64,000 nucleotides of DNA from Onthophagus taurus (taxonomy: Eukaryota > Arthropoda > Insecta > Coleoptera > Scarabaeidae), in contig NC_091970.1 of assembly GCF_036711975.1 (NCBI RefSeq), forward strand, positions 4,285,501-4,349,500, in the 5' to 3' direction. How positions within the stretch are numbered: the stretch's first letter is position 1; the number at the start of each line of letters is the position of its first letter. Shown piece by piece: positions 62,401 through 64,000 of this stretch. The notes under the pieces were generated by a model that saw nothing but the letters and a program-made list of their open reading frames with translations, made no database searches and had not been told where the DNA came from. The position numbers and the translations under genes were made by a program.

Positions 62401-63547
62401 TTTGTTGATACCCATTCCGCTTACTTTTTCGCTTCTCTCTTGATCCAAACTTGATTCGATCTCTACCAAAGAATCCGTTGAGTGAGTTGATTTTAAATTA
62501 ACTTTCCTATTTGGACTCCATTGTTCAGTATCACTAACGCATTGATGTTGTTTGATTTCTGTTGAATGTTCTTTTAATTGTTTCTCTAATTGGTGGATTT
62601 TGCTCACAAAATTTTCACTTTGCTTTTGTAACTCGTCACGATTTTCGCACATTTGTTGAAGAATATCCTCTAAGTGGCGAATTTGACGATCTCGATGAGA
62701 AATTGCGTCCTGATAATTCACAATCTGACAAATAAGAATAAATAAGTGAGGTTATGTTCTCGAATAATTATTAATATACCTTATTAGAAGAATCATCTTG
62801 ATAACATTTATATTCCGTTGCACTCGTAACACTCGATGCATCAAACTCAACACTTAAATTACCCAATTCGGAGTTTTTTCTACTTGATCCTTTTACTTTT
62901 ATCCCTTCATCGCTTGGATTAAACCCTTTTAACTTACTTACATAATTATTAATACTGCTATCATCTAAACTAACACCTTCGAAAATATTTAAACTAACGT
63001 CTCTACTACTACATGAATCACTTTTTTCAATTTTAGTTCCATCACTTCGCGAAGAAAATTGTTTATCCTTTAAAATTTCATTTAAGATACTTTGAACGTT
63101 ATTTGCAGCTTCGTTTCCGTCACTATTACAACTTAAACTTAATTCGGATTTATTTATACGTTCGTAGTCATTTACATTATCAATAAAATCTTGTTTTAAG
63201 CTAATTTCCGATAAAGATCGATCGTTTTCTATTCCACTTTGAAGCGAATCTAAATGCTCCGATATTGTAGATGACTCGGAAACGGCTTCTTGAGGTTTTG
63301 TGTTATCGGGAAGATCAAACGAATTCAAACTGATCGATGTGGAATCGTCGCTTAAAAGGATTTCTCTCTTCTGTTTTGATTTGCCGTGCTGTAAAATACC
63401 GCTCAACGTTAAATTTAGACGACGAAAGAAATAAGGGGCAACAAAAAGGGGGAAACGGGCATTCCAGAAATGTATACATATGTTTTAGCAATCTATTTTT
63501 AAACTTACGGTTTCAGGGTTGTCTTCTTTTTTATCCGATTCGTCCAT
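53483..63547 (-). CDS. Plp: Pericentrin-like protein (centrosome scaffold)
   Basis: Twelve exons on the minus strand: 63547-63509, 63388-62780, 62724-62260, 62209-61865, 61815-61634, 60043-59299, 58637-58470, 58358-58299, 58048-57548, 57492-57325, 56945-53869 and 53591-53483, all in phase, giving about 2155 aa. It is almost entirely coiled coil, rich in K, E, L and N. Near residues 1985-2050 is a PACT domain (RAESYRKALIYQKHFLIKLL, then AIIAMKRMKFMVRRWH), the calmodulin-linked centrosome-targeting module of pericentrin, AKAP450 and Drosophila Plp. The short last exon (LLLSEYVQRFDEMQKRLGL) is also typical. The N-terminus is serine-rich and disordered. Smaller exons may be missed in the longer introns. 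The intron between the exons ending at 61634 and starting at 60043 hosts three other genes. Confidence 0.92.
56989..57034. repeat. Perfect 21-bp hairpin in a Plp intron
   Basis: The arm at 56989-57009 (ending CCTTAACGGCGT) is the exact reverse complement of 57014-57034 (starting ACGCCGTTAAGG), with loop CAAA. The arms contain the dispersed word AGGTTAT. Confidence 0.95.
58638..59298. repeat. Plp intron with duplicated 95-bp block
   Basis: The block at 58961-59060 recurs at 59186-59276: both read AATTAAATAAAT.CGATTAA, then AATGAGGTTATGTTTATG, AATAAGAAAATGACTTT and GTACCAACCT or GCACCAACCT. A diverged motif (TGGCGACATCTT) lies at 58851-58862. No exon was found in it. Confidence 0.75.
60146..60586 (+). 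CDS. Nested small coiled-coil protein A
   Basis: A single exon of 146 aa, on the strand opposite to its host gene Plp, inside the 1.59 kb Plp intron. The first ATG of the frame is at 60146. A polar N-terminus with a possible nuclear signal (CKKRKLDQGG) is followed by one continuous helix from about residue 40 to the end, with heptad-like spacing (LKKADEKLQCFIDTKKNYE, IRCIDERIHQLECKIEKL). Bases 87-140 of the protein include a repeated R/K-E pattern, and it ends KEMKCKRPCD. It aligns without gaps to nested gene B over about 70 residues. The family and function are unknown to me. Confidence 0.7.
   Translation: MVTSKNSSEESLPSTCKKRKLDQGGSAPQSRNCYSIHVDEQRLKKADEKLQCFIDTKKNYECELMKALDEIRCIDERIHQLECKIEKLITSQANMESKRRMQEEIEMIKEDKKYMDCELKKYKRRIEDKMKKLEECKEMKCKRPCD
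60810..61103 (-). CDS. Nested small coiled-coil protein B
   Basis: A single exon of 97 aa on the same strand as Plp but lying in its intron, 223 bp from gene A, tail to tail. It starts MGWVKGSDKEKTMESIQVKL. The helix KLHNYTEAKKRLEQTIEKNF, then REIKCLNGRIENVEEEIERL, matches gene A residue for residue in its key positions (EKL, KK, EI, C, RI, E, IE, L). No signal peptide or membrane segment is seen. The absence of stops over 97 codons of lysine-rich helix, and the homology to A, argue that it is a real gene rather than intron noise. Confidence 0.65.
   Translation of the reverse strand: MGWVKGSDKEKTMESIQVKLEENQEKLHNYTEAKKRLEQTIEKNFREIKCLNGRIENVEEEIERLVQEAATNEFRDRAKKELALIRNESVNFQKQFF
61278..61565 (+). 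CDS. Nested small coiled-coil protein C
   Basis: A single exon of 95 aa on the plus strand, divergent from B (174 bp between starts), ending 68 bp before the next Plp exon. It opens MLPQLNYDIDELKNRIRRLR. A helix follows, with DQLCDVNQKIQKLEGKILQY, which corresponds to the DEIRCIDERIHQLECKIEKL segment of gene A. The tail is strongly basic (RRKKENYLRKKRKRKNIQ), perhaps for nucleic acid or microtubule contact. A copy of the dispersed motif (TAGCGCCATCTT) lies 14 bp after its stop at 61579-61590. Its relation to A and B is weaker than theirs to each other. Confidence 0.6.
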   Translation: MLPQLNYDIDELKNRIRRLREQKHCEKHAIKLHKDQLCDVNQKIQKLEGKILQYTTQLVENVPNLFSKNKRFIEFAPRRKKENYLRKKRKRKNIQ

Positions 63548-64000
63548 CGTTAAAGGGGAAATGATTTAAATCGTTATCTTTAAATAATAGTAATAATTAG
63601 TCCCAATTAAATCGTTTTTTATAAAAAAATAAAGCAAATAATTTTGAGGTTAACTTATGTCACCTCTGTTTTTAACGGCCACTATTTCGTTTCCATGGTG
63701 ATGACACGATTTGAGTAAAGTTTAAAGAAATTTGAGTAAAATCTTTATTTTTGTAAATAATTAAATCTCGATAAAATCTTGATTAATACAAATCGATTAC
63801 ATTAATTTATCTTTTTAATTAATGTTGATATTTACCGATAAAGTATTTTTAAAAATTAATTTAGGGGGACTTGTTGTTATTAGTTATTCAGTTGGTATAA
63901 TGGGTAAGGTTCATGTAAGGTTTATGTTGGTACTTTTGTAGATTGAAGGATAATTTTGAGGTTATATAAAGAAAATTAATAATAATAACAAAATGCAGTG
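63548..64000. promoter_or_regulatory. Plp upstream region, right edge of window
   Basis: AT-rich with GAGGTTA words at about 63648 and 63957. A short frame starting at 63899 (MGKVH) ends in a GTAAGG donor-like site but cannot be supported as an exon from this window. Confidence 0.35.

Noticed and set aside
63899-63913. MGKVH followed by a donor-like GTAAGG, considered as the first exon of a ribosomal protein gene
   Set aside because: Fused ribosomal protein S30 does not begin this way in insects, no pyrimidine-tract start is seen, and the window ends before any second exon.

Overview
This 64 kb window is nuclear DNA of an insect, most likely a beetle. It is AT-rich, with short introns (mostly 40-120 bp) bounded by GT...AG. 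It carries insect-type genes (Wntless, a pickpocket channel, Ly6 proteins, 4E-BP, an NVP-like peptide precursor) and a thaumatin-like protein, a family I know mainly from beetles among insects. I see no prokaryotic genes, rRNA, tRNA, CRISPR array or virus-like element. Exon models were built by hand from splice sites, reading phase and remembered family sequences; none was checked against transcripts.

Layout. 1-9.3 kb: an INO80-type TFPT/HMG protein (-, runs off the left edge), PGS1 (+), DDX47 (+), a PH-domain protein with many tyrosine motifs (-), ribokinase (+). 9.7-13.1 kb: a divergent GAPDH (-) and 4E-BP (-). 14.6-23.7 kb: WDR81 (-) head to head with RIOK3 (+). 24-28 kb: NVP-like precursor (+), ankyrin protein (-), then TAK1 (+, to 31.5 kb). 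32-37 kb: single-exon Wntless (+), DEG/ENaC channel (+). 37-44 kb: C16orf89-type secreted protein (-), DCXR-type reductase (+), two Ly6 genes (+ and -) and a decayed Ly6 copy. 45.7-46.5 kb: thaumatin-like protein (+). 48-53.3 kb: PH-like protein with a 4 kb intron (+). 53.5-63.5 kb: pericentrin-like protein (-), with three small intronless coiled-coil genes nested in one intron.

The genes are mostly unrelated housekeeping, signalling and secreted functions, and several pairs share divergent promoters. Links by pathway are loose: DDX47 and RIOK3 both act in small-subunit ribosome biogenesis, and 4E-BP controls cap-dependent translation. TAK1, Wntless and the channel act in signalling.

The most unusual signals are: the nested trio of related coiled-coil genes inside the centrosomal Plp gene; a short motif, AGATGGCGC (CTCF-like core), found ten times exactly and only in non-coding DNA; a second dispersed motif, AGGTTATG; a thaumatin-like protein that appears to have lost both partners of one conserved disulfide; and many local duplications and perfect hairpins in introns and spacers.
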